From the NCBI RefSeq assembly GCF_949628265.1, contig NC_088790.1, forward strand, positions 12,218,545 through 12,282,544: a stretch of DNA of 64,000 nt. The letters run 5' to 3'. Below the pieces are notes generated by a model that did no database searches, was not told the origin of the DNA, and saw only the letters and a program-made list of their open reading frames with translations. Position 1 is the stretch's first letter. Each line of letters begins with the position of its first letter. Shown here piece by piece: positions 26,601 to 39,431 of the stretch. The DNA is from Cloeon dipterum. Lineage: Eukaryota > Arthropoda > Insecta > Ephemeroptera > Baetidae. A program made the position numbers and the translations under genes.

Positions 26601-29559
26601 AAACGCATTGGTGTGAGTTTGATTTTTCTCGGAGTTGAAACATTAATTGCAAACATTCAGCAGGAATCGAAGCAATCAAAGGTCCATTCATCCGCAAGAT
26701 GCGCCCACTATTCAACTGCACCGGCTGACAGTTGGAAACAACTTGTGCGCCTGCAAATGAACCTAATTACAAACTTTGAATTGAATCGCGGCTCTAGCAT
26801 GAATTATGCAAACATCTCTCGGCGCGGCTTTGTCAAGTGACGCGTGGGGAGAGAACAATAAGGAGGTTTATTACATTGCCACGCGCTGGGTAATTACTCG
26901 TTCGCTAGGTGCATGCAACCCTTTTGGCCTTATTAGCGAAATGTGTTGATCCCCCTTGAAGGGAAACTCGGCGAGCAGCATTAATCTTTCTCGCCAGAGG
27001 AGAGCTAGTGCGAGAGGCCAAGTTTTCCAATCAAAACCTCATTAGCATACAAGATTTTCTGTCCGAAAGTACTTTGTTTCCGCGAATCAGAGTCAAACTG
27101 ACTGAGATTGAAATTGATTAATGAGTGATTTAAGAAGGGATTATGCAAATAAACCAACTTCTGCTTAATCTATTCTGGTGTAAACATTTTCCTGATTTTC
27201 CGGTCTATTAATGACGGCAGAAGAAGGTGCCCAAAACAGAGCCACTGGGTGAAAATCGTGTGCAATTTTTTTCATGTAAAATGTTTGGCATAATAAAGAA
27301 GTAAATTCAAGTTTCCCTTGTAAATAAATATTTTTAATTTTCAATATAATTTATTTTTATTAAGTGTTAAACGAAGACTGAATTTTATTGTCTGAGTTCA
27401 TTTGGGTAAAATAGAAGACATCAACTCAACAACATTTTCGGTATTGTTACATCATAAATATTTGAATAAATGAATAATTTAAATAATTTATTCTGCATGA
27501 AATTTTAGATAGATGCATTAAAAATAATATATACAAAGGTGATCACAATATCTACCACATTGGTGGCTTCACATTAAGTTTAAGTATTTATCACAGCATA
27601 AAAAGAAATGGTTGCATGCGTTCAAATTTACAAGCCTTTGTTTAACTTCCCAAAGAGCTAAAATATGCAGCTTTCAAATGTTATAGCATTAATTGGAATT
27701 GTGAGTAAATTATTGCAAACAACAGATGAAATTACAGAGAAAAGCCGTCTTTTATTTTATATAAAAACCTTTTACGAGAAGGATATATGTATGTAAGCAA
27801 TTAGCAGAAACCTTAAAATCGAAAGTAAAATTTAAATGTTGTTGTTTAAGTACGTGGAGCAAGTTTCTTAATAAAAAGAATTCTCCTGAAATCAATTCCC
27901 CTCGAATTCACTTTCATTGAAACTCAATTCCGAGTTTCCCTTTGTATACAGTGGAAAACATCTTTGATATCCACTTTTTTTCAGCAATAAGGGAGCGCAA
28001 TATAGGGTCTTCCATATTGAATTTTAGAATGAAAATCAAGTATCTACTATGCGGAAACTTCAGCATTCCTTGAAGTGATCCTTTTGTTGGAAAATTCTCT
28101 CGTTGCAAAAAGGCGGCTTTAATAGAATACCCTTTACTGCGCAATTGGAAGATCAAAGCTTTCACAAATCAAAGTGGCAGCTGCACATCAAATATTCCAT
28201 CTTGAACGTTATTTGAGTATTGTATTTTGCATTGGGGGCTGTAAATAGTCAATTTCCCGAGTCGCACTTTGGGCTGCCGGCGGGAGCAATTTGTCTGCGC
28301 TGACTTTTTGTCCCGCACCAGCGCATTGAACACGACTTGTTACAGTTGTGTGCGCGCCGAGCGACGAAACCGCTCAATCAGAGCCAGGCAAAATAAGGGG
28401 ATTATTGGGCGAGCGGCGGCAACTTTGTACGATAAATTGGAGACCCACATTCGGCGGCTGAAAGGGGGAATTCGGAACGTGATCCGCGACCGGATCAATT
28501 AATTTTGTGCCCCAAAGACGTGCCCTCCTGCATGGTGCAGAGCTCGACTTTTCCCCTTCTAATTGAGACGGTTGAATGTTCAACGCGTGCCGACGCATTT
28601 TCTGCCTTTTATTTAAACCCAGCAAAATTAATGGTGAAGCGAGAAGTGTGGCAGGGGATCACTGATAGACTGGAGGAAACGGTTTGAAAAGGTGAGACGA
28701 CTCAAAATGAATCCCTTATTTCGTTTGGTGCCTGAGACCCAACTGAAAAGGAGCTATTATTATCGTTTAAAGAGGGAATGCAAAAAAATTAATATATCGA
28801 ATTCTTTCAAATAACTTTCACTGGTGTGATCATCAAAATTTCTTTTTTATTATCATTTGAAAACTCTTTTACGTACAGTTCATGAGCACAATTTTTTCTT
28901 TTTCCCCCAATGTGATGAAATAAATAAAAACTTGTTTTAATTGATAACAAAATATTAGAAGGTCCAGAACCAGTTCTTATACTTGCCAATACGTGAAATA
29001 AAATAAATTAGGAATCCTCACAAAGAGATTTTACGTACCTTTGAGGATTTCCAATATCTCTTATACATAATAGATAACAGCAACAAAATTGTTTTGATTA
29101 AAATTACTCTTGCATTGTAAAACTATTATGATTGCCATTTCACACCATAGTCAATTCAATTTTGTATATTAAATATTAGTTATTGATATTTATGTATTCA
29201 TTTAGGGTTTTTGGCCAGAATACTTCAAACACCCTATAAGTTCGCATCTTCCAAATTTGAAAATAAAATTCTTCGGTCCCGATACCATCAGTAAGTAAAT
29301 CAACCAATTCCTTTCGTTTACCTGAATGAAGAGGAATGTCACTACAAATTAAAACATTTTTTAAACTCATTTAACTTTCCATTAGACAATTTACAGAGTA
29401 TAGCAAAATTCGCTCATAAATGTATGGTCCCTTTTGATGTTACTGGGTCCACAATGATAAAAAGGATAAAGTTTCGGTGACCACGATATGAATTTATGTA
29501 AGGTTTGTAATACGTATTTCTGCACCGGCAAAATTATGCTTTGGGTGAAAATTGGCGCC
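23644..29559. other. Intergenic AT-rich region without recognisable genes
   Basis: The first 110 bp are the 3' UTR of the channel gene. Beyond that only short, AT-rich, unconserved-looking open frames occur. GC-richer islands at about 26750-27010 and 28260-28640 may be regulatory. No exon, RNA gene or transposon ORF could be supported. Confidence 0.45.
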
Positions 29560-29834
29560 AAACAATCGGGCAACCCTTGTTGTATTTGGGGCGCGTTCTA
29601 GGGGCGCTGTGTGCCGGTCGCGAACCCAAGCGCAGCTGGAGTCAGCGAGTGTAGATGGAGGGCCGGTCGCGGCCGCGGGACCGGCGCTGGCTGGCTGGTG
29701 CCGGTGGCTGGCTCGGTTGGCCGCCAGTCGCTCCCTTGCCTCCGGACAGAAGCGCTGTGATGTGGACACCCTAGTGACCGGCCGAAAACACATACACAAA
29801 CACACCCCGTGGGCAACCCTCGTCTGCAGCTCAG
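29560..29834 (+). other. Probable non-coding first exon / promoter of the NIM1 kinase gene
   Basis: A sharply bounded GC- and CpG-rich island ends in a good splice donor (CTCAG followed by GTCAGT, exon end 29834). The start is approximate; TCAGCGAG at about 29645 could be an initiator. The open frames across it look like compositional artefacts of high GC. The next plus-strand gene is NIM1, whose first coding exon begins after an acceptor (TTGTTGCAG) at 42151, only 15 nt before its ATG, so a separate upstream 5' UTR exon is required. Linking the two across 12.3 kb is inference. Confidence 0.4.
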
Positions 29835-32800
29835 GTCAGTCGATGGCACAACTTGACATCGTTTAATTTTTATCTCCTGATTTTTTTCGCCAATTTTTGC
29901 GTAAATCGGAGGGACATTTTGATGTTATTTGTCGTATTTTTGTGTTTTATTTTATTTTTGGCGTTTTTATTGGCTGGAACGCGAGGGAAATTCGGTGCGT
30001 AGTAGGAGACACTAAAAGTGATTATGATGTCGGCAAATTGATTCAACCTTTGCACTTGACACGAGAGCCGCGCTCTCAATTTTGCGCATCACAGGAGCAG
30101 ATTCTTCCTCTAGCGTGGGGGAAGTGTCAAAACCTTTTAATCCAGATGTGCATTATAACTGCCCAACAATTCATCCAAATTGTCGATAATGAGTGTTTAT
30201 CAACACAATAACGAATCATTGGTGCAAAATGTTTTATTTTGTTTATTTTATCATTCAATTAATAGCAAAATCCAGCCTGTGTAAAAGATCTTGTTGATAG
30301 TTTTTTATATTTCAGTTGCAGAGCTGAGAAAGATCAGGTTTGTTTAACATGGAAAATTAATTGCATTGAAATGGAATTACAGAAAGAGACTACAGGATTT
30401 ATTTGTTAGCAAGTTAATTCTCACAATTTTATGGTAGGGATGATTCAATACTAATTTTTGTTTTTTAAACAGAACACTGAAAGCCTAATGAGGTCATTTG
30501 CTTCATGTTGGACTGAAATTCGGTACATTTAAGATTTACCTTACACACAAATTAATTAATGATAATTGTTTATTTTTTCGTGCCAGATGACGAAAAACTC
30601 TATGTTTGGATATCAAATATGATTTTGAGTCGGGAGAGAGCGCTCGGTATTTTAATTAGCAAACGAACCTTTTTAGTCACTAATTTCCAAATTTACAGAA
30701 TAATATCGATAATATTTGTTACGAAATATGTATGCTAAAAGATTTCTTCAGAAAACGCAATCTCATACCTCTTTAATGAATTGCAACCATTTGATACTTC
30801 CTTGAGGTTGGCTATCATAAAATAAGACAATTTTATCTATTTATGTCACACGATTTCACGAAATTCTTTTAAATCTACAAATTTAATGATTATTTTATAG
30901 TTTGGTTATTTTTTATTTATTTATTTGGCGTCTCAAAAAGCTTTTAAGGTTAAGCTTCAAGCAAACCAATTAATTCAAATTTATTCTAACAAAAAAAACA
31001 GAAGGCGGTATAGGCACAGCATTGTAAAGTTAATAAAAATTTTATCAACTCTGGCCTCTTTGCATTTAGTGTGACGCTTGCTACGACGACGAGCGTCGCT
31101 GGATAGATAGGCGCTGCTGGGTTGGACACTACTGGTTATCATTTTTATCAGTGGCTCACTGCCCCTCGAACGAATGGCTTCCCCTTGCGTTCTCTCCTCT
31201 CACTCTCCGTGTGCCTGTCTCGAGGCAATAAAATTAAACGCGGCACCGACCAGCGCACACACAGATATAAAGTGAGTCTGAAGCTCTTCCCGGTTTAATT
31301 TTGCTCCTCCAGCTCATGCGAAATTATTTTCCTTTTGCTGCACAAAGACTGAATGAGAGCGCGGGAAGAACTCCTTTTCATCGTCGGCTGAGTTTCATAA
31401 TTACATTTACTCTGCTTCTCCTTTTTCGTTCAATTTAATCTCAGAGTGGAAAATTTCCGGTTAAAAAAATAAATAAAGAGCGTTTCGTTTGCGTACAACA
31501 TCGTCGGTCGGGCAAATTGGCACCGCTAGGGGTACCTCATTTCGCTATAATTTTCCAATTGAGCCGCTGTGCGATGGCTTCAGTCGTGTATACAAATACA
31601 TAATAAGTAAGCGCCCTCGCGACTATACATCGGCCGCAAGGCTGCACTTGAGCGCTGTTATATTTTTAGAACGAGACCACACCATGCTGGTAGTGCTTTG
31701 AGCGCAATAAATGCACCTTAATTATTATTCTGATGCAAAGGCATGGGTTAGCATTAGCAATGTTATTTTAGGACTCTAGTCTCGTCAAGTCGACCTCAAA
31801 AGCATCTCGGAAATAAATTGAGTTCAACCAGAGTTCGTAAATAAAAATATTCAGCTAGAATTTCTTATGTTTGAATTGGAGAATGAATCAGGTTAATTTC
31901 CCAAAAATCATTATGAGCAGGGTGGTAATCCAATCCATGTATTTTTTTTCTATTTTAAAAATCAACTGAAAATATGAGTAAATAATCGACTCCTCCCTTC
32001 ATATCTATATTTATGCACTTTGATATATTCAAGTCCTCCTCCCATTTTGAGATCCGTCTCAGCTCACATATCGTGCCTTATAAATTCACACACGAAATGC
32101 CAAATTAATAACGTGGTGCGTGTGCAGATAGCTGAATTTGCATTGGAAATTTGTTCATTTCTCGTGAACCCCGCACGCACTGAACAAGCTGCATATTTAA
32201 CTTCCTAATGAATGAATTATGTATTATCACAAAAGCTTTTGATAACCACAACTTGTGTGATGCCCCTCTTTGTATTTTTTAACTGACCGCATAGGAAATG
32301 AGAGTGTGTGAAAACAAAACAAAACCAAATCCAATGTAAATTTAATACTCTGCTTGGCTAAAATGAATTTGAGAAATTTATTTTAAATGAAAAAAGTGCC
32401 GAAATATTGTCTCTTTAGTTTAAAATCTTTATATAATTTTCTCAATGCTATGAAAGTTAAATAAAATAAAATTACAAGGCGTTTTAGTTCAAATAATGGG
32501 AGTGATTTAGCTTCAGGGAATTTATTGGACGTAAATAAATAAAAAGAAGGGCGAGTCTAAATGTTCAATAAATCTTGAAGAAATTTTCTTCAATTTTCAC
32601 TTGAAATGCATTGATTTTCTCATTTAAACACATATATTCGGCTGCAAATTATTCCTCAAGTGGTATATAGCACCAAACTTGAAAAATTCTCTGGTACTCT
32701 CCGACAAGGAGCTATATAACAGTTTCATATTGTACGCTCTAGTTTTACCTAATAAATTAACATCTCACAAGGTAGGAACAAATGGAAACAGGTGTGATGG

Positions 32801-35189
32801 GGAGTGTTTGTATTTATACAGTACTTTTTGTGTCTGCGCTAGTAAGAGTAATTTTCTATTCGATCCGTTTTATCTAGAATTTGACAATATTATTTAACAG
32901 AACGCCCAAGAAAAAAATTACTACAGCAATAAATATGTATCTTGTGTTAATCTAACGAAAAATTAAAGGGGGTTCTGAGCTCTCTGATGGAATAAATTTT
33001 AAATATCCGAATCATCTTTTCATTGCCAAAAACCAATGCATTCCACTATTTTTCAATCCCCAAATTTCAACGGTTAAGAGTTCCTTTTTAAAAACTCTAA
33101 AAAGTCAGTTTCACTCACTTTTTAATATGTGTTATTAACACTCAAATGTTGTAAGATAATGTTATATACACAGAGATAAAAAATAATCAATCAGAGTGTC
33201 GGTCAAATGAAAGAAATTTTCAACTTGGTGCAATCAGCCTTTTGATAATGCTTTTTCTATATCATATGCTAAAGGCATCGTTTTAGCTACATGAATTCGG
33301 GCTTAAGCAAACCTTAATCGAATTCCCGTGTGCTCTCTTGCATTCACATTCAATCAGGAAATTGACAAAACAAACGCTTTTGTCATTCCCCGAAAAATGC
33401 GGCCGCGAGAGTGAAAGAATTTCCCAAGGATTGAAAACTCAAGGAACCGTGCAGCCTTCCCGGAAAGTCTGATTGGGAAATGCATTTTTCCTGCTGCTTC
33501 GATCGCGGCTAAATGTATTTTTTTCCTCTCCAACGGGGATCGAAAGGCAATCTCGCTGCTGGGTGGGCTTGTAGCGAGTTGGAATTGGAAATTGAGTCGG
33601 TGCAAATCCCCTGTGTGACACACTCGTGTCACTTGTAATCCGCTCTCAGCCGATTGGGAACCGCCGCTGATTGTGCCCACGACGCACCGAATCGACAGTC
33701 ATTATTGAGAGTCAACAGCGTCCACTCGACCGGACAATTGTAATGCCATTGAAAGACCATGTAAGCGCAAGTCACAATTATTATCCGGTGACGCAAGAAC
33801 AGAGAGAGAGAGGCTCTAGAAGAGGCAGTGGTAATACGATTGATTTGTCATTTTGGACAACTTGTGGAATGAGAAACACCACAAATAAACAAGAAAATTC
33901 CAAAGCATGTTACTTTTCAGTATTTAGAGTGGATTAATTCATACAGGCAACAATTGAGACACATGAACCGACATCCCTTAGTTGGCTCGATTTTGTTGAA
34001 TCAAATTATTGTTCTTGTGACTATTTTGGTATGATTAAAACAGACAACAAAAGATAATTCTACAATGAACCAACAATCGAACAATGGATACCGATCCTGC
34101 TGTGTCTACTGTTCATATGCGAAATTAGAATAAATACTGTCAAGAATTTGTCCATATTATCCCATTTTTCCACTGCCGCATGATTTTTACAGGGAAAATC
34201 AATGTTATATAGTGGTCATAAGAAGTGCCGTTCGCAAGGACTCTTAATAGACGGTTTTACGCTCCATGTATAGCCGTTTTTGATGGTTTGTGACTCTATT
34301 CCCTATTATTTCCTTGCGATTTTCCAAGCTACAACTAATTGTTTTTAAAGAATAAGCAATCTTTTGCATGGTTTCAGCGTCTAATTTGAGTTAGCTATTC
34401 AGAGGTTTCACTGGAAAAGGTTGAGCATTTTGTTATAAATTTAGCTCACAGTTGAGACCTTTTCTAAGATGAACAAGGGTGAAAAATATTGAGAAAAATT
34501 ATTTGAAATATTTGTACGCCAAAAAAGTATAGGTTAAACTCAGCATACTTCGTATACATATATGTTTTTCCAGTTCCAATAGCCAGCAAAAACGACCAAA
34601 CAACATGAAACTAGATTTTTTCAATAAAACTAGAATCGGCTGAAATATTTTAATGATATAATAATCAATCAAATCTATAATGTATTATAATTAAAACGCT
34701 GGACATTTTCCTCGAAGCTATATCGTTATATATATGCTCTACTATTTCGTAATAGTAACTTAATAACCTAAAATTTTACTTTATCTCAATGGGAAGATAT
34801 TGAATAATTTTTTAAGTTCACACACAGTTTTCATTTTTTATTTTCAGAACTTCCTGCTTTCATTTAGATCATTTTTTTAAATTTCAAATTAAATCTTCAA
34901 ATACGATACAGAGCTTGTCGTTAGCTGTATTCACTCGGTTTTAATTATGGTTACCCATGCTGAGAAGAGCTGAAAGCGAACCTGTGTAGAAATAATGAGG
35001 CCACCATTCTAGCGCATTTGCAATCCAATCAAAGCGAATATAAAGCCGGTGAGCGAAATCTGCTAATGGCGTGCGTTGCCAGTCAAATGACTCTTTTCCC
35101 CTTTGTGTGTCACTTTCATGCTTTTCATCCACCTAATCCGAAATCAATTTCTCTGCAACTGCGTCACGGATTGTCGCACCGACGCTTCG

Positions 35190-35305
35190 AAAGTCATAAC
35201 ATTGCACAATTGGCCGAACTTTTCTCAAAATAGATTTGTATTCTTAGCATACACTTGTGCCGATTCCGTATAATCCCTAGAAAACGTGTGCGTATATTTG
35301 TTTTC
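35190..35305. repeat. Dispersed repeat, copy 1 of 2
   Basis: About 115 bp align with 38743-38872 in the same orientation. Shared landmarks are CATAACATTG, TTGTA, ACTTGTGCCGATT and the AT-rich tail TATTTGTTTTC. Inverted GGCCGAA-like and GCCGATT segments inside could form an imperfect hairpin. The family is not recognised. Confidence 0.5.
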
Positions 35306-38300
35306 GTTTTTGCGAATGAGGAGGTACATTAAAGGGTGCGTCAGTCACCACAAGAAAGAAGCCACGTTGAGTTTATTCAGACGCCGAAAATAGGAACAAC
35401 GCCCATGCACAAGAGTCTAAAATAAAGTTGTTACAAATAACTTTATCATGAAAACTTTGAGCAAGAGAAACGTACAATGATATTTTTCTTGCTACAATTG
35501 CATTACAGCCGTCATCATTGAGGATCACGGAATTTTCCTTCTAGATTGTTCTAGGATAGAAAAAAAGCAGAAACTAACTATTTGAAAAATGCAGGAGAAT
35601 AATCATGGAGTTTATTTTAAGATCAACTTTTTGCATTCAAGTGGAAAAGTTTGACAAGACTTTGATTTTCATCCTTTTTTAGGTTTTGCCAAACATGAGT
35701 TTTAATTAGTCTCAAACTATGCAAATAATGTTAATTTCTATAGTTCTCTATGTCCTAGCTTTATAGGGAAAGGCATTCCTAGCATCTCCTTGAATTCCTT
35801 ACTATATAAAAGACCGAGAGTAATTTAAAAGTTATTTTGAAATTTTTCTTCAATTTTTCAATAGAACCGATTTTTTTATTAATCAGTGAATTAAATTTTC
35901 TACAATTGGAGGTTATTCAACGGACTAACAATGATTATGGGATGAGGAAAATCAAAATAAAATATTAATTTTTTAACAAGTTTTAAAGGAAAAGGCTAAG
36001 AGATTTAACAGTGTCAAGAATAGGTAAAATAAAACGCAAAGCCTATTTTGGTTTACACAGACGAAGTATTACGTTTTTCATCGCGGATGACGTTAAAGGT
36101 ATTGATTTACAATAAAATTACATTCATCGAACGATAAACAAGCTCAAACTCCTCTTCAAAATCTATTTCCAGTCAGAATAAATCTCTATCCTGCTTGCTT
36201 CATTCGTCATTTGAATGTGTCTAGCCTTGAATGGAGACTGAATCCGTGACATCGCGCACGCTTTTCTACTTTTAGATCACATTTTTGTGAATACTGTCTT
36301 TCGGCCAATGGCTCGTGTCTGTTATTTCCATCCACAGCCAGCAGCGCTGGAGGGATGATTTCAGAGGCGTCGTATAAATAGTACCGCATAATGTGGACCG
36401 AAATAAAAATTGTCGAGTTGAAATAATCGGTCAGTCACGGAATCCAGGACAATGACGCGTCAAGTCAGACGAATCAATGGGCATCAATGAAGAAAAATAA
36501 ATAATATTGGAGACAATCAACACCTGCGTGACGCACTTTACAAAGAAATTACTCCGATTATCATTAATGGTGTTATTTTTTTTACAATTGTTGGCATACC
36601 ACGGAATCTTATTTACTTAAGTTTGATAATTGTTTAAAAGAATGGCAAATTAACAGAAATGTCTCAATCTATACAGTTTTTTCTAAATCAGATTGTTTTA
36701 ATAGCAATGCTAATTTTACTTTCGAATACTTTTTTAGGAATCTTTTTTCATTTTGAAATTACTGATTATCATAGAGCAAATAGTAATCGAACTATTGGTT
36801 TTATCGTGATCAAACATTACAATCAATTCTTTAAGCCCAGGAACAATCAGTATGATCCTAAACAATAAAAATGTTTTTTACGAAAAATTTTTAAATTTCA
36901 TTTGATATTTAATCTGAATAAAGCTGGTTGATTAAATAAATTTTTATTGTTTCAACCTTGTGTGACTTCTGTAAAATCAACAATGCATACAGAAGGTCTC
37001 CCATAAAATTTTTTTGAATGGGGCTGCTACCCTTTGAATAGTGCATTGAATCTTTCCACGAACTGAACGTTTCCCTGCTCTTTGGGAGAAAATAAATACG
37101 CAACCGTTTGATAAAATAAAATCTATTTGAAAACGTTCTTCCATTTGCTGAATTGGAAAGAGTTGTTTGGCGAGAGCTACTCAATATATCCAATCACGGA
37201 GAGTGGCGAGCTGGAAAGATTGTGCGCACACCTGTAAATAACGGGGAGGGGCTCTGTGTCTCACTTCTCGGCCAGGTGCGTTACTCCCGGCGCACACACA
37301 TACAAACAAACAGAGCGCAATGCGAGGAAAGAAAAAAGCAGCGCGAGATGCCCTTTCCGCTCGCTCTCACCCGCTCACCCGTTCACCCGTCCACCCGCGC
37401 GCTTCAATATAATATAAATGCGGCAGAGAAAAAGAGAGGTATCGATCGCGCGCGCACCTGCACACCGAGCCAGGTGGACCAAACAAGATAAACTATTCAT
37501 ACAGCTCCAACCGCGCAATTTGCTTGCAAATGACCGCCAGATTGAAAATTGCGCCACGCACACCCACCAACGCGAACATGGCATTGACACACATTCTCCG
37601 TGTGCCTCGTCTGCCCCGCTGACACTGATTTTATGTTCTATTTTTCATGCTCTTCAATTTTGATAACAGTGGGAAAGGACACGATGAAATATACAATATT
37701 CATGAATAATTTCAAGGAAAGAAGTTTGACAAAACAAATCCTGCTAGTTTGTATTTTGTTTTCCATTTGATAATTTTTTATGGAAAGCACAATAAAAATA
37801 CCAGATGGGAATATAAATGTATGTTGTAATATTTTGAAGTCGAAGAGAAAATTGCCATTCTTATGTTAAAATTGTGAAATTTAATTTTTTATTTGATTTT
37901 TGACATTATTCATTCTTTCTACACATTCAGTCACTTTTTATTTCAAATGAGTGTAAAATCCGTTTCTCCCTTTGGAAAGGCTCGTTATGCTTGATGTTCA
38001 TCTTTGAAGCGGGCAGTAAAATAAAATGGCATGTCTCATTAATTCCAAAGTGCTGAATTTCATTAGAAGAGAAGTGACGTCAGCTGACCCGCTTGGGAAT
38101 CAGAGAAATCATGAATTTTCATAAGCTGCTGCTTTCCTGCACAGGCACATCAGAAATTATATTCAACAGAGGGCAGTGACAAACTGAGTGTCACAATTTT
38201 TAAGCCTTGTGAGCAACAAATAAAAACATAATAAGCCATGGAAGCCGTTGGAGTGGTGTGAACAAGCAAATTTGCACCCTTCAGCTGGATCTTACAAAAC

Positions 38301-38742
38301 CCATTGGCAGAATTACGTACGCAAGCAGCCTTCGCCGGTGGCGATAATGACATGGTGACACCTTTACAATAAATTGGAAGCGAAAGCAAAAGTTCTTTGT
38401 TACTTATATCAAGAACAAACAAAACGACACATTCTTTCATTACATTTAAAAAGACTTTGCCGGAAACAAACAACGCCAAATAATATTTATAATTCTTAAA
38501 AATATCGGATTAATATTAAAAATATGAAATATTAATTTTCAGTTGGTATAGTTAGCTCTGCGCTGGTTAGGTTCAAGTTAGCTCGACCTCTCAACCGACC
38601 CCTCAAATTTTTATTTATAGATAGCACGTGAAAATCAAACTGTGCTTGTTGCGAATAACATAATGGTGAAATTTTGGGGAATAATATCAGTTCAAGTTGT
38701 TCTAGACGAATAAAAAGGTTGAAATTGCGAAAAACGCACGTT

Positions 38743-38872
38743 CGAGTAGTCCAATAACATTGTACAATCGGCAAAACCTTTCTTAAAATAAAGTTGTATT
38801 TTTTGCGTTTTTTGCATGCACTTGTGCCGATTCAGCATAATCTATAGAAAGACTGTGCGTTTATTTGTTTTC
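38743..38872. repeat. Dispersed repeat, copy 2 of 2
   Basis: This is the partner of 35190-35305 with moderate divergence. AATCGGCA at about 38766 and TGCCGATT at about 38825 are exact inverses, so this copy can form a foldback. It is followed 16 bp later by another inverted repeat, which may belong to the same element. Confidence 0.5.
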
Positions 38873-38887
38873 TGATTCGAATCGCAA

Positions 38888-38982
38888 TGCACTCGCTGCC
38901 GACACACAAATATTTAGAACATTTCGGCTCACATCCCTCCGACTCTCCCGGAAATTCTGTGTGTGTCAGCAGCGAGTATGCA
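38888..38982. repeat. Inverted repeat (hairpin) with about 21-bp arms
   Basis: The left arm 38888-38908 (TGCACTCGCTGCCGACACAC plus A) pairs with the right arm 38960-38982, with one mismatch and a 2-nt bulge. The 51-nt loop has a further short inverted pair (ATTTCGG and CCGGAAAT). It is GC-rich against an AT-rich background. It could be a foldback element end, a cruciform site or an RNA hairpin. Confidence 0.55.
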
Positions 38983-39343
38983 CTCCAAACTTTGAGCTCT
39001 TTCCATTGAGCAATGTTATGAGACCCAATCAAACGCGCGTTTTTACGCAACTTTAAATCACAACTCGCACTGATCATATTTCTAAATTTTTACCACTTTT
39101 CAACACACGACGAGTGCAGTTGAATTTTCACGCGTTTTTGTAAACAAAACGTTGAGAGGTTGTTTTTTTAGGAATCAAGCTAATTTGAACCCAGCCTCTA
39201 AAGATGGCTATAGCCATTAGTAACAAATTAGTATAAAAATCAAATCATCTGAGAGATTTACGAATAAACACAAAATAAGCCACTTTTACAAATAATTAAA
39301 AGATTTAATTTGATTTGAACCGTAAAAAAGATTTGAAAGTTTG

Positions 39344-39431
39344 TTACAATTACTTGTAATTAAGGCAAATCGGTGACAACATTTAGTTTCCCTGGCTTGT
39401 GGGCTATTGCCTTAATTATAAGTAATTGTAA
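39344..39431. repeat. Near-perfect 25-bp inverted repeat, pre-miRNA-sized hairpin
   Basis: The left arm 39344-39368 and right arm 39407-39431 are complementary at 24 of 25 positions around a 38-nt loop, for a total of 88 nt. The right arm begins TTGCCTTAATTATAAGTAAT. The size and loop fit a microRNA precursor or a short foldback transposon. No known miRNA is recognised in either arm. Confidence 0.55.

Noticed and set aside
29552-29866. 104-codon Ala/Arg-rich frame and its antisense frames
   Set aside because: All frames are open because of high GC content and the protein is of low complexity; a 5' UTR exon explains the island better.
33354-33680. 108-codon minus-strand frame
   Set aside because: No domain, no paralogue in the window and ordinary non-coding composition; isolated from any splice-compatible exon.
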